DNA of 64,000 nucleotides from Candidatus Chlorohelix allophototropha (lineage in GTDB: Bacteria; Chloroflexota; Chloroflexia; Chloroheliales; Chloroheliaceae), in NCBI RefSeq assembly GCF_030389965.1, contig NZ_CP128399.1, positions 2,098,934-2,162,933 of the forward strand. Reading direction: 5' to 3'. The notes beneath the pieces are model-generated. The model saw only the letters and a list, made by a program, of their open reading frames with translations, was not told where the DNA came from and ran no database searches. Each line of letters opens with the position of its first letter. Position 1 is the first letter of the stretch. Positions 9,423-19,180 of this stretch are shown here, piece by piece. Position numbers and translations under genes: made by a program.

Positions 9423-9474
9423 ATAATTATCTCCGGTTTGGGTTAATTTAGAACTTTTCAAGAATAATTCTCTT

Positions 9475-9503
9475 ATTATAATGAGACTTCACCTAGTTGT
9501 CAC
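9475..9503 (-). promoter_or_regulatory. Predicted promoter of glgB
   Basis: On the minus strand, GTGACA (9503-9498) and a perfect TATAAT (9480-9475) are 17 bases apart, about 53 bases upstream of the glgB start at 9422. Confidence 0.6.
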
Positions 9504-9762
9504 GTTTCTAACAATAATCAAAAAAGGACGTAACAATTCAGCCCAAATCACAGGTATAGGCTCGGCAGTACACGCGGATGTTCGGTTCCGGCGAATTTCA
9601 GACAAGAGAACAAATATTCCTCTCGTAGCATCCTTTCAGCTTTAAACTCCTATTTCACTTTGCCGCCATACTAACTGCCTGTTCGTAAACTTACCCTTGA
9701 GCTGGTAAAACTTGCTGGCGAAATCTGCCCGCCTCCACCTTGCACCTCTCCCATCTTTATGG
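9504..9762. other. Intergenic stretch next to the ORF-less intron
   Basis: No gene is recognised here. On the minus strand this is the 3' exon side of the group II intron at 9763-10497. It contains short open frames with no recognisable product, so the host gene or site of the intron is unknown. Confidence 0.4.
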
Positions 9763-10497
9763 GTAGGGTGGGTCGCCAGCGCGGTAACTGATTACTCAAT
9801 CCCGTTTCTGTCGACCTCCCTCCAAACCACTCATACTACTTTCGCAGTAAGTGGCTTTCCCATTTTCCCTCATCTTTAGCTAAAGCTACCGATGAGTGCG
9901 GTAAAGCTAGATTTGTTTAATGCACTATGTGCTACTCCTCTTAGCTTTAACGCTGGAAAATCTAGCAGGCTTCGCCCTGTATGCGGTTTTCCCGCATTCC
10001 GTGAGTGGTGCGCAACTACCACTGACTACTACCCTGCTTCCGTAGTCTGGGGTGATATTCAGACCCTGTGGTCATAGCCTTTTTGAACAGGCTTTCACCC
10101 TCGGACTATCCCCGTTTAGACTTCAATCCAGATGCGATAGGTTTAGGTAGTCTTTTCGGACCTTGTCTTGCTATGCAAGCTGTGTCGCCAAAGTGAGTAT
10201 CTCCACCTTGAAAGGCCGAAATGGAGATTTCAGCGAGACTGGGTGTCACCATCGTTCCCAGCCGGTGTGTAGTTAACCCACACGTCCTGGACTTTAAGCA
10301 GTCTAGCTTTTACCATGCCTATCTTGTTCTGAGAAACGCTTAGGTTTGATGGAACCCTTGCTTTCCCTTTTCACATCGTGCTGTGTTTCCCCATTGGTCT
10401 TTCGACCGCCGGGTAAGATGCTGAACAGTTCCCCTACCCACAGGGAACGGGGTGTTTGATAGCCCCGCTGAGATTAAGTCCCTTTTAACGGGCGCAC
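9763..10497 (-). mobile_element. ORF-less group II intron
   Basis: On the minus strand the element begins GTGCGCCC at 10497, the group II 5' consensus (GUGYG). Domain V is a 34-nt hairpin at 9857-9824: it starts AAGCCACTTACTGC, has a GAAA tetraloop and ends GAGTGGTTT, with the AGC catalytic triad at its start. A domain VI-like stem with GGTCG/CGACC arms follows, and the predicted 3' end is CACCCTAC at 9770-9763, the same distance from the stem as in the intron at 57121-59592. The domain I part holds many conserved short stems, including an ACTACGG...GGGTAGTAGTC segment reminiscent of Ll.LtrB. At 735 nt it has no reverse transcriptase gene, so it would need a maturase supplied in trans to splice or move. 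It is not just a random decayed piece, because both ends and domain V are preserved. Confidence 0.8.
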
Positions 10498-10699
10498 CCT
10501 TCCGTACACATTGGAAAAATTTCGGGCGGTAAGGTTTTTACTGTTTTAATCGTAATTGTAGAATACGGGAAGGAAAGGAAAAGGATTCCGGGATAAAAAT
10601 GCCGTTTTGGGTTTCTCTTAGAAGACCAATTTTGTAGAATAGTTGTTCTAGCAACACTATTGGCAAGAAGGGTGAGAAGAGAGGAGCTACGAGAAGGAG

Positions 10700-12223
10700 A
10701 TGTTAGAAGTTATGGCCAGAAGCGCAATAAAGTACCACCGGAAACGAGGGGACAACTACAACGTAATTGCGGGCAAAGTGCAACATGATGCCCGTACCGT
10801 AAAAAGAGTGCTAAATGAACCTAGCGACAAGGTACAAACCCGCCCCAATCGTGAAAGTAGTGTGGCAGTCTTCAAAGAACAGATTGAAGGCTGGCTAGAA
10901 CAAAAACTACAAGTGAAAAGAATGCTGGAACTAGCGTGGGAAGATCCCAAACAGCCCTACTGTGGCAGACCCACCGCCTTCTATGACTATGTGCGCAAGC
11001 TCAAAAAAGCCAGAGAGAACCAGGCTCATCAGGTACAGATACGTTTTGAGGGCTTACCTGGAGAGTTTTTGCAAATAGACTGGGGTGAAATTCGGGGAGT
11101 GCTGTTCAGTAAACAAGATAGTGTACCCCAAACCTTCTACTTTTTCTGTGCCCGGCTGAAATACTCGCGTTTTATGTATGTGAGCTTTCAGAAAGATATG
11201 GCCGAAGAAACGCTGGTGCGCTGCCTGGTGGAAGCCCTCAACCGGATGGGGGGAGTACCGTGGGTAATTACCACGGATAATATGAAGACGGTGGTACTGA
11301 GGCGAGATGAAAAGAACCAACCAGTGTGGCATCCGGTGTGGCAGAAACTGGCACTAGAATTCGAGTTTCACCCGGAAGCCTGTGCCCCGGCCAGCGGAAA
11401 CCAGAAAGGTGCCGTAGAAAATTTGGTAAAGTATACCAAAAACAATTTTCTAGCTGGTCGTACATTCTACGATGCGGCGGATCTGGTAAGGCAGTTGGAA
11501 GAATGGTTAGGGGTAGTGAATTACGAGCGTACATGCGCAGCGACCGGGGAAATTCCGGGTAGCTTACTGGAAATAGAGCGTAAACACTTCAGCCCATTGC
11601 CTGCTAGTGCCCGGGATTACGGTTTATTTACCAGCCTGGTGGTAAACCGGGAAGGGGTAGTCATTTTTGAGACCAACAAATATAGCGTACCGGCGGAACT
11701 AATGGGACAAACCCTGACAGCCCGGATACATCGGGAATGGCTGAAGTTATGGCGGGGTACGGAACTGGTGGCACAGCACCCCCGTTGTTATTCCCGAAAC
11801 CGCCGCTTAGTAATACCGGAACATTACACCCAAGCTTTTGAGATCAAACCCAGAGCCAGAACCATGGTGTGGCGGGATTGGTTGTTAAATTTAGGACCGC
11901 AAGTGTACCAGTATGTGGCGGTAATCTGTCGACGGCAAAGAGCCACCATGAGTGAACAAATCCACCAACTATACGCGCTGGCCCAGCAGGTAGGGCTGGA
12001 AGAATTCCAGGCGGCGGTGGAATTGGCAACGGAACAACAGCTTTACGGGGCGGAATATCTCAAGGGTTTATTACTCAAGCCAGCGGGTTCAGGCAGTAAT
12101 GCCGCTACCCTCAAGCCCACTCAACCAGCGGTGGAACGGCTACTCAGTGAATACGAACCACTGGTGGCCAACCGTTTTTCGGCCATACCTGAGGAAAATG
12201 AAATAGAAAGGGCGGTGGGATGA
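10700..12223 (+). CDS. istA: IS21 transposase IstA
   Basis: This is a 507-residue DDE transposase of the IS21 family. The N-terminal region (about 1-50) is helix-turn-helix-like. The catalytic core shows Asp in QIDWGE, Asp in ITTDNMKT and Glu in NQKGAVENLVKY. A C-terminal Mu-transposase-type beta-barrel follows (VVIFETNKYSVPAELMGQ). Start ATG 10700 has AGAAGGAG directly abutting it; ATG 10712 has better spacing and may be the real start. The gene is intact and overlaps istB by ATGA, so the two are translated together. Confidence 0.93.
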   Translation: MLEVMARSAIKYHRKRGDNYNVIAGKVQHDARTVKRVLNEPSDKVQTRPNRESSVAVFKEQIEGWLEQKLQVKRMLELAWEDPKQPYCGRPTAFYDYVRKLKKARENQAHQVQIRFEGLPGEFLQIDWGEIRGVLFSKQDSVPQTFYFFCARLKYSRFMYVSFQKDMAEETLVRCLVEALNRMGGVPWVITTDNMKTVVLRRDEKNQPVWHPVWQKLALEFEFHPEACAPASGNQKGAVENLVKYTKNNFLAGRTFYDAADLVRQLEEWLGVVNYERTCAATGEIPGSLLEIERKHFSPLPASARDYGLFTSLVVNREGVVIFETNKYSVPAELMGQTLTARIHREWLKLWRGTELVAQHPRCYSRNRRLVIPEHYTQAFEIKPRARTMVWRDWLLNLGPQVYQYVAVICRRQRATMSEQIHQLYALAQQVGLEEFQAAVELATEQQLYGAEYLKGLLLKPAGSGSNAATLKPTQPAVERLLSEYEPLVANRFSAIPEENEIERAVG

Positions 12224-13017
12224 ATAGTCTGGAACATAAACTCACCAGCCTAAAACTGGGCAGGGTAAAACAGGTATACAGCGATTGGATTGAACGGGCA
12301 CGCGAAACCGGAATGGATTACGGGGAGTTTTTAGAAGAATTGTTAAGCGAAGAGTTGCTATCTCGTCAGGAGAACCAACTCAAAAAGCGTTTGCACTCAG
12401 CCAGTTTCCCTTTTGAAGCCAGCCTGGAACAATTCGATTTCAGTCGCCACCCGGAACTGAAGCGCAGCGTGATTTTACGCTATTTCGACAGCAGTTTTGT
12501 AGAAAAAGCTGGGAATTTACTCCTAATCGGGGCAAGTGGGCTTGGGAAAACCCATCTTTCGATTGCAGCCGGAATTAAGATGGTGCAGTTGGGTTACACC
12601 GTAAAGTTCATTACGGCTCAACAACTGGCGAACCAAGTGATTGCGGCTAGCACTCGCCAGGAAATAGCCAGGATTTTAGAGCCGCTTTTGAAATGTCAGG
12701 TGTTGGTATTAGACGAACTGGGCTATTTACCGATGGACGCACGTGTAGGTCCGGCCTTATATGAGCTGATCAGCGGACGTTACCTCAGAGGTGCTACGAT
12801 CATTACCAGTAACAAAAGCCTTTCTAACTGGGGCGAACTGATCGAGGGTGGTGATACTGCCTTGATGGTGGCGATTATTGACCGTTTATTGCATCACGGA
12901 GAAGTTTTTTATTTAAGAGGTAGCAGTTACCGCACTTTAGGAAAGGAGAGTTACGGCTTAGAGCGTCGGCAACTTCCACCAGAAGAAAAGAAACCGGAAG
13001 CGGGAACTGGTTCTTAA
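12220..13017 (+). CDS. istB: IS21 helper ATPase IstB
   Basis: This is a 265-residue AAA+ ATPase of the DnaC/IstB type that helps IstA choose targets and assemble on the ends. Walker A is IGASGLGKTH (around residue 103) and Walker B is VLVLDELGYLPMD; the arginine-finger region follows as RYLRGATIITSNKSLSNWG. Length is typical. The start ATG overlaps the istA stop (ATGA), and the gene looks intact. Confidence 0.94.
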   Translation: MNSLEHKLTSLKLGRVKQVYSDWIERARETGMDYGEFLEELLSEELLSRQENQLKKRLHSASFPFEASLEQFDFSRHPELKRSVILRYFDSSFVEKAGNLLLIGASGLGKTHLSIAAGIKMVQLGYTVKFITAQQLANQVIAASTRQEIARILEPLLKCQVLVLDELGYLPMDARVGPALYELISGRYLRGATIITSNKSLSNWGELIEGGDTALMVAIIDRLLHHGEVFYLRGSSYRTLGKESYGLERRQLPPEEKKPEAGTGS

Positions 13018-13192
13018 AGATTTCAAGAGGCTAAGATTATTTCAGCCTAATAAGAGCTGGTTGAGCGCAAAAGCTTGGCTTTTGTGCGAACGCCAGCGTG
13101 CGACAGGCCACTGCCTGGAGCTTTTTCTTAAAAAAGTGGGTTAAATTCAGATGCATTTTTAGCCCGGAATATTAGGTCTTGACAACCGCAAT

Positions 13193-16066
13193 CTACAGTA
13201 ATTCCCTCAATTTAGTCCGCCCCAACTCTTCTTCCATATTAAATTGGTACCTTCCGTAAGGGTTCACATGTTCGCTTCGAGTAGGGGAAAGGTGCGGATA
13301 GTCGACTTCTTCAGGAGGTTGGTTTCCTGTTTTTAGTTGCTCTAATATTTCAGTCATATACACTGTGTTCCAGATTACTACCGCGTTGGTCACTAGGTTG
13401 AGGCAACTGGCCTGGTTGGCTTGGGCCTCTAATTGACGCTTGCGTAACTGTCCACGATTGGCAAAGAAAATAACTTCCCGGAGAGCGTGTAATCCTTCCC
13501 CCTTGTTTAGCTGAGCCTCAATCCGGTGCTGGTATTCTTCGCTCTCATAATAGCGCAAGATAAAAATGGTTTCCACAAGCTTCCCATATTCTTCCAGGGC
13601 TTGTGCCATCGCGTTCTTCTGAGGCAGGGATTGCAGCTTACTGATCAGAAGCGAAGCTGTCACATAACCTAGCTTTAATGACCCGGTTATTCGTAATAAT
13701 TCATCATAATGCTTAACAATCACACGCTGCTTTAAAAGGTTTTTAATCAGGGGTTTTAGCACCGGGTGTTCTTTTAAGCGACCTAAGCGGTACAAGCGTT
13801 GTTCACCCATATCCCGAATGCGCGGCGAAAACTGTAGTCCCAACAGTGAAAACAAGGCAAAAATAATGTGAGTGCTGCCCGCTGTATCAGATGTATGTTC
13901 GTAGAGCGGTAGTTCTGTTTCATTGTTGAGAATTTCATCCAGGATATAAAGGGCATCCCGGTCGGTGCTGACTGTCGGTTTACTACCATACTGCGAGTTT
14001 TCATCGGAGGTCCAGGTATAGAAAGGCAGCCCCTTGCCATAACCGAAATACTTTGGTAAGGCCTTGGCTTTGCGATTAGAAAGGGCTACTGGAAAGCGCT
14101 GGCCATCCGAGGAAGAAAGGGTGCCGTTGCCCCAATGGCGGGCGAGCGGCTGGTGGTGCTGGAAGTTCACCAATTTAGTAATGGCGGGACGCAACGTTTC
14201 TTCTCTTAAATACCAATGGGTGTAATAAGCCAAACGCTCTTCTGTGAAATCTGTAGCCTTTTCCATTCGCGCCAGACTGAAATTGCAAGCCTGGGTCAGG
14301 ATAGCGATATAGAGATGGGCTTTAGCCTCGGCATCACAGAGTTCATGCCCACTGGCGTGTACAAAACAATCGCTGTATTTAGTCCAACTATCCACCTCGA
14401 TCAACAGCGCAATCAGTTCCACCCAGGGCAACCTTTGGTTGATCTGGTGCTGGAGCTCACTGACCCGTTTAGGTAATCCGCTCGCTTCCAAAGAGCTAAG
14501 CACGAATTTTCCCTCTTCGATGCGAACTTTGGTCTCCTCTTTACCTAGCCGCTGCTCCAATTTGGTCATCGCCGTTTCCAATTCCGCCGCAAGCAAGTTT
14601 AATTGTTTGGCCCCATCTTCAGTAATACCGAGTTGGCGGCACACTTCCGGTCGCAAACCAGGCCACTGTTCGCGCGGAATAAGATAGGATTCGAGGGTGG
14701 CATAGCGGCGACTACCTGTCACCCAGACGTTGGCCGAGCGTAGCGCTGCCCGCAGTTCCCATAACACGGCCAGTTCATAATATTCTTTATTGATAGAGCC
14801 ATTGGGGTTCAGGACATAGTTCATCCATTTGCCAGGCACAAAAGGGAGGGTCGAGTGATCGGAAAGGTGTTTTTTGCGAGAGGCATTGAATTGGCACAGG
14901 GTCTTTATGGCTTGCAACAGCGGGGCAGTGGCTACGTTCGAGTGAAAAGTGAAAGCTGCCAGAAACCTGGGTGAGAAATGACGAATAGCCTTGTAGCTCT
15001 TTAGCAGGAAATCATAGTGGGTATTGTCGATTGGGCGCACCAACATGGTGCATTCCTCTACCGCTGCCTCCAGTGCCGCTCGAGGTAAATACTGGAAAAT
15101 AGACTCGCGCAGTTTGTCGCCCACAATTTCCTCGCTCAGCACAAAACTGCCAAGAGCCTGAAAATGACGCACCTTCTCGTCCATGGCCCTGGCCTTATTC
15201 AGGCGGAACTCTTCCAAATCGTTGATGGCCCTGGAATTGGCTTCCTCCAAATAACCAATGAAGAGATCCAGCGTTTCATCGATGATGTCCTCGTAAGATT
15301 GAACCACGAAAGCCAGCAGAATGGGCAGGCGGCGTTCAGTTTTTAACCTGGACAATAAATAGGGGGTGGATTTTCGACCTACTTGGGTGAGAAACTTGCG
15401 CCGGTTGGGGTTAAGTCCGGTAAGCTGCCACGTATCCACGCCCGCCTCCCGCAGGAAATCCAGTTTGGTAAGGTTCTCAAGAATGAACTTGCTGCTGTTG
15501 GCGGTAGCGCCTTGCCGTAACCATTCCAGCCGGGAACTGCCTAACTCTTTATTGGCTTTGAGGAGACCATCCAAAAAAAGAATGCGTTCCTCGGTGAGCA
15601 AAGGCGCCAGTAGTCGGTAGGTTTCGAGGGTGGCTTTTTCTCTGGCGCTGTCCACCAACTGCGCCAGACGGGTAATCCCTGGACGAACCACTTTAGCGGT
15701 GTGGAGTTTCTGGGTTGCTAGACCCAAGAGAGTAATCGGTCTGTCATGTTCCAGCGCCCGCTTGAGCAGCCATTCCGCCAATTCTTTCAAATCATTCTCG
15801 GTGGCTTCTCGGTAACCCAGGTATTCCTGCACCTCGCGGGTATGCTGGGTGCGAGTTTTATCACGCTGCCCATAATTGGCTAAAACCTGCGGCTCTACTC
15901 CTACTTGTCCGGCCAGGTAGCTGACGATCGAAGCCGGAACCGTTTGCAAGTCATTGGGACAAAAGCCCAGGTAGCGTAAAGCCGTCAGTTGCAGAGCCCA
16001 GCCGAGCTTATTCTCATCACCCCGATGTTGTTTGATTTGGATATGATCCGCTTCGGTGTAGTAGAC
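13193..16066 (-). pseudogene. tnpA: Tn3-family transposase, N-terminally truncated
   Basis: This is a long minus-strand frame of a Tn3-family DDE transposase. Catalytic features are visible: Asp in SSSDGQRFPVALSNRKAK, Asp in YEHTSDTAGSTHIIFALF and Glu in the C-terminal part. The frame remains open upstream of the first plausible start (TTG 15949) to about 16066 and reads YYTEADHIQIKQHRGDENK then LGWALQLTALRYLGF, which matches the normal N-terminal domain of TnpA. The first roughly 40-45 residues are missing, because homology stops at a probable IS481-type end (about 16067-16081). No resolvase gene or complete 38-bp Tn3 ends were found. The truncated protein could still start at 15949 (918 residues), but is unlikely to be functional. 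Confidence 0.85.
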
Positions 16067-16185
16067 AGAACTAGATCGGACAGTAGTGACTTAACTGACA
16101 AGAGCGGTAGTAACCGCCTGACTATTAGGGTGTGTTGTTTCTATCAGTTTATCCAATCGTTTCTGATCGAGAGTGTATCCTAACG
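16067..16185 (+). mobile_element. Possible solo IS481-type end
   Basis: ACTAGATCGGACA at 16069-16081 is identical and in the same orientation to the left end in front of the IS481 transposase stub at 47418. It sits just where TnpA homology stops. A 13-base match alone could be chance in a window of this size; the position is what makes it suggestive. Nothing else is recognised up to the IS256 end. Confidence 0.35.
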
Positions 16186-17491
16186 TGTGTAAAAGGAAAA
16201 AGCTGATGGTAAGATAGCCGAAAATAAAAACAGCTATTAAGGAGAAAACCAGTGGCGGCTAACAACAAACCAGCAAATCCAGCAAAACCCATCAATTTGC
16301 CATCAGTAGAAGTGGTCCAGCAAGAACTGGACAAGGCTAGCTCCATCGAAGATTTCTTTGGTCGGGAGGGGATTTTCGCCAAACTGTTCGCTCGCACCCT
16401 GGAGCAAATGCTGGAGGCGGAACTGACCAACCAGTTGGGTTATGAGAAATATGAGGCTAAAGGTCGTAATAGTGGTAATAGCCGAAACGGCAAAGTTACT
16501 CGCCAGCTAAATTCCTCAGCCGGTAGCACCACCATCCAGGTGCCAAGGGATCGCAATGGCGAGTTCGAACCCACCCTACTCAAAAAGTACGGTCATAACA
16601 CCAACGAACTGGAAGAAAAGATCCTGGGTCTGTATGGCAAAGGGCTCTCTACCCGAGACTTGCAGGAGACTTTACAGGATCTGTATGGGGTGGAAATCTC
16701 GCCCGCTACCATCAGCGCCATGATCTGGCCGATGGTAGAAGCCTGGCAGAACCGGCCACTGGCAGCTATTTACCCGATCATCTATCTGGACACCATCTTT
16801 GTGAAAATGCGCCGGGAAGGCAAAGTCGAGAATATGGCAGTTTACAATGTGTTGGGGGTCGATCTGGAAGGGCGGCGCGATATTCTGGGTCATTGGGGAA
16901 GGAGCTAAATTCTGGCTGGGAGTGATCAGTGCTCTGAAAGGGCGTGGGGTCGAGGATATTTTTATCGCTTGCGTGGACGGGCTAAGCGGTTTCAGTGAGG
17001 CGATCCAGGCGGTCTTTCCCTACGCCCAGGTTCAGCGCTGCATTATTCATCAAATCCGCACCAGCCTGCTCTATGTGGTCTGGAAGGATCAGAAAGCCTT
17101 TATGGCTGACTTGACAAGGCGGCTACTCGGGAAGAAGCCGAACTCAACCTGCTAAATCTGACCGATAAATGGGTGGGAAGTATGCCATTGCGGTAAAGAG
17201 CTGGGAGAACAATTGGGCGGAGCTGTCCACCTATCCACCTGATATCCGGCGGCTGATCTACACCACGAATTCCGTCGAGGGCTACCATCGCCAATTGGGT
17301 AAAGTGATCAAAACCAAGGGGGCTTTTCCCTCCGCGGAGTCAGTAAGGAAGTTATTTTACCTGGCAAATTGTGATATTACCAGCGATTGGACCATGCCGA
17401 TACCTAATTGGGCATGTATTTTGAACCAGCTTTCGATCTGTTTTAAGCAAAGAGTAACTATTTGAATTCAGCAATCAATTCCATTTACACA
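16186..17491 (+). mobile_element. IS256-family element (degenerate)
   Basis: Imperfect inverted ends begin TGTGTAAAAGGAA at about 16186 and, inverted, TTCCATTTACACA up to 17491. The element encloses the frameshifted transposase. It interrupts a minus-strand transposase gene whose 5' part remains at 17492-17600. Confidence 0.7.
16252..17465 (+). pseudogene. IS256 (mutator-type) transposase with two frameshifts
   Basis: Three consecutive frames together make one IS256 transposase. Frame 1 (16252-16908) starts MAANNKPANPAKPINLP and contains FFGREGIFAKLFARTLEQML, NGKVTRQLNSSAGSTTIQVP and the catalytic Asp of IYPIIYLDTIFVKMR. It shifts at about 16895, where the expected GHW-GEGAKFWLGV junction has lost bases. 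Frame 2 (to about 17120) contains the catalytic Asp of IACVDGLSGFSEAI and RCIIHQIRTS. Frame 3 from about 17169 contains the catalytic-Glu region YTTNSVEGYHRQLGKVIKTK. Both shifts would prevent a full product, so the element cannot move by itself. Confidence 0.9.
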
Positions 17492-17600
17492 AAACTATTG
17501 ACATACCCTCAAGTCGAGCCACCTTTTCAGTAAGGAGGGCTACTTGGGCTTTGACAGCGGCATTTTCGGTTCTTAGTTGCAATTCTTCTTCTGTTCTCAT
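17492..17600 (-). pseudogene. 5' stub of a transposase gene cut by IS256
   Basis: From ATG 17600 on the minus strand, with AAAAGG just upstream, the frame reads MRTEEELQLRTENAAVKAQV and then ALLTEKVARLEGM before running into the IS256 end at 17491. This Glu/Leu-rich coiled coil is typical of the N-terminus of IS66-type transposases. About 33 residues remain. Confidence 0.55.
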
Positions 17601-17973
17601 ACCTTTTATTTTACAGCCTTGTCAAGGACATGAGTAATTACTTCCCTTCATTGCTTCCAGTCCTTTCACATACTAATCTGCTTTTATTCTACCCATTTCT
17701 TTTTAGTTTGTGGTCTAGTCTGAAAGGGTTCACTCCACTTCGGAAATCTCACCTATATACGGATTAATTTCTTAAAGTTCATAAACTTCAGAAAGCCCAA
17801 TAATAACGGTTAGCTCATTTAGATTTCAAATATGTAATCTGGCATATAAGCTATTTCACATCCTTATTAATCGTACAAATTATACTATTCTCAATAGATT
17901 TTCTCCTGTATATACAGGTGGCGATTGATAATTAGGGCTAATCGAGCACATACTAGAAGTAGGAATTTGAAGA
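17601..17973. other. AT-rich intergenic region
   Basis: No gene is seen in these 373 bases. They form the boundary between the mobile cluster and the chromosomal genes, and presumably hold the promoter of the gene at 17974. Confidence 0.4.
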
Positions 17974-19068
17974 TTGAATAGGACAGAAAATAAAGCTTAT
18001 ATTACTGTCGAAGAACCTTTGATTTCTTCCTCCAATCATTTCAGGTGGTACGAAACGACTCCCTCACGTTTGCGCCTGAAAAGTGAAATTAGCAAGCTTG
18101 AAAAAAATGGACACCGTTTGGTAGAAAAGGAAGAACTGAAAGAGTTTTTTCGACTTGAAGTTCAGCCTGCCGGGTATGAGGATTATCTTTTAATCTTTTC
18201 TTGCGCCGATGGTTTTCCCTCACGTGCTCCTGAATTGCAGATTAAAAGAGCAAATAATGAGGAAGTTCCTTTCAAGTCAGAAGTTTTGCGCTATTGGAAT
18301 GATCGTTGCACGCTGGCGATGGTGGTTAAAGAGTTTGTTGTTTCAAAGCATGGGTTTAGCTTTGACTCTTTTTTGAATCTTTTTGGACAGGCGCTTCGCT
18401 TTTTCCTTAAGCCGATTTCTTTAGGGTTTATAGCGCTGGCTCTGTTTATCATTTTGCTGGTAATTTATATCGCTGCCATCGTTAATGAGCAGGGACCAAG
18501 CCAATTGAGAGTTACTACCGATCTTGAATTAACCAGAAACGTCTCCATTGGGGATTTAACTGTAGGTGCGTCTAACATCTCAAATTTGAACAATGCCGAT
18601 AACCGAGCTAAAAATCAGCCTACCCGCACTGCGATAGGTCAGGAATTGAATCAGGCTAAAACCCAACAAGCTACTGTAATCGCACGGGCTACTCAGGTGG
18701 GCTTAGAGATGCTTACCAATAGCGCCAAGCTATTGGTTTATACAGTACAGACCAGTGACCTTAAACGTGCTACACCTACACCACCCCCTAATCAGGGATT
18801 GCCGCAGGTTCCACAACAAGTAGCCCAACCAACAGCAACTCCTGTGCCGGTTCAGACTACTGTGACAACGGTTGTGCCTACTACCGAAAGCGCTACTGTC
18901 GCCACAACTGAGCTTGTTACAACTGTAGTAGCTTCAACGACACCAGCACCGACCAGGGTTGTTGTTACAACGACACCCGCACCCACGACAAACCCTGCGG
19001 GAAATTCGGCAACTACTACGGCTGCGCCAAAAACGACAACAGTTCCGGCGACTACCAAAAAACCTTAA
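17974..19068 (+). CDS. Membrane protein with UBC/RWD-like N-terminal domain and Thr/Pro-rich tail
   Basis: This is a 364-residue protein of unknown function. The TTG start at 17974 (AGGA about 10 bases upstream) is the only good option. Residues about 60-125 read like a ubiquitin-conjugating/RWD fold: a beta strand FFRLEVQPAGYEDYLLIFSC, then DGFPSRAPELQI in the position of the YPxxPP motif, then LRYWNDRCTLAMVVKEFV in the place of the W-x-P-A-L-T-I helix. The catalytic Cys loop of true E2 enzymes is not evident. One membrane helix follows (about 149-171, ISLGFIALALFIILLVIYIA). The C-terminal half is extracellular, and the last 100 residues are Thr/Pro/Val low complexity. The UBC/RWD assignment is an inference from pattern. 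No E1, JAB or ubiquitin-like gene is next to it. Confidence 0.6.
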   Translation: MNRTENKAYITVEEPLISSSNHFRWYETTPSRLRLKSEISKLEKNGHRLVEKEELKEFFRLEVQPAGYEDYLLIFSCADGFPSRAPELQIKRANNEEVPFKSEVLRYWNDRCTLAMVVKEFVVSKHGFSFDSFLNLFGQALRFFLKPISLGFIALALFIILLVIYIAAIVNEQGPSQLRVTTDLELTRNVSIGDLTVGASNISNLNNADNRAKNQPTRTAIGQELNQAKTQQATVIARATQVGLEMLTNSAKLLVYTVQTSDLKRATPTPPPNQGLPQVPQQVAQPTATPVPVQTTVTTVVPTTESATVATTELVTTVVASTTPAPTRVVVTTTPAPTTNPAGNSATTTAAPKTTTVPATTKKP

Positions 19069-19180
19069 GGGAAGCTAAAAGGAAGCTTTTCGCAATACCG
19101 ATCATACTTGGTTGAGAATATTAAGTGAAAATACGTTAGTCGAAGTTGATAATCACTAACTAAAGGAGTTATAAATTTAA

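Larger units (their letters stand above)
10585..13170 (+). mobile_element. IS21-family insertion sequence
   Basis: The element holds istA and istB. Near-identical inverted ends read ATTCCGGGATAAAAATGC at 10585-10602 and, inverted with one mismatch, 13153-13170. No clear target duplication is seen. The left end lies 87 bases from the ORF-less intron and the right end 22 bases from the Tn3 transposase stop, so the elements are stacked. Confidence 0.85.

Noticed and set aside
9645-10537. A host ORF restored by removing the ORF-less intron
   Set aside because: The joined frame is short and depends on the exact 3' boundary base; no recognisable protein results.
13173-13200. Similarity of TTGACAACCG near the Tn3 transposase end to the 28-bp palindrome at 61182
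   Set aside because: Only about 10 contiguous bases match; this is expected by chance in a 64-kb window.
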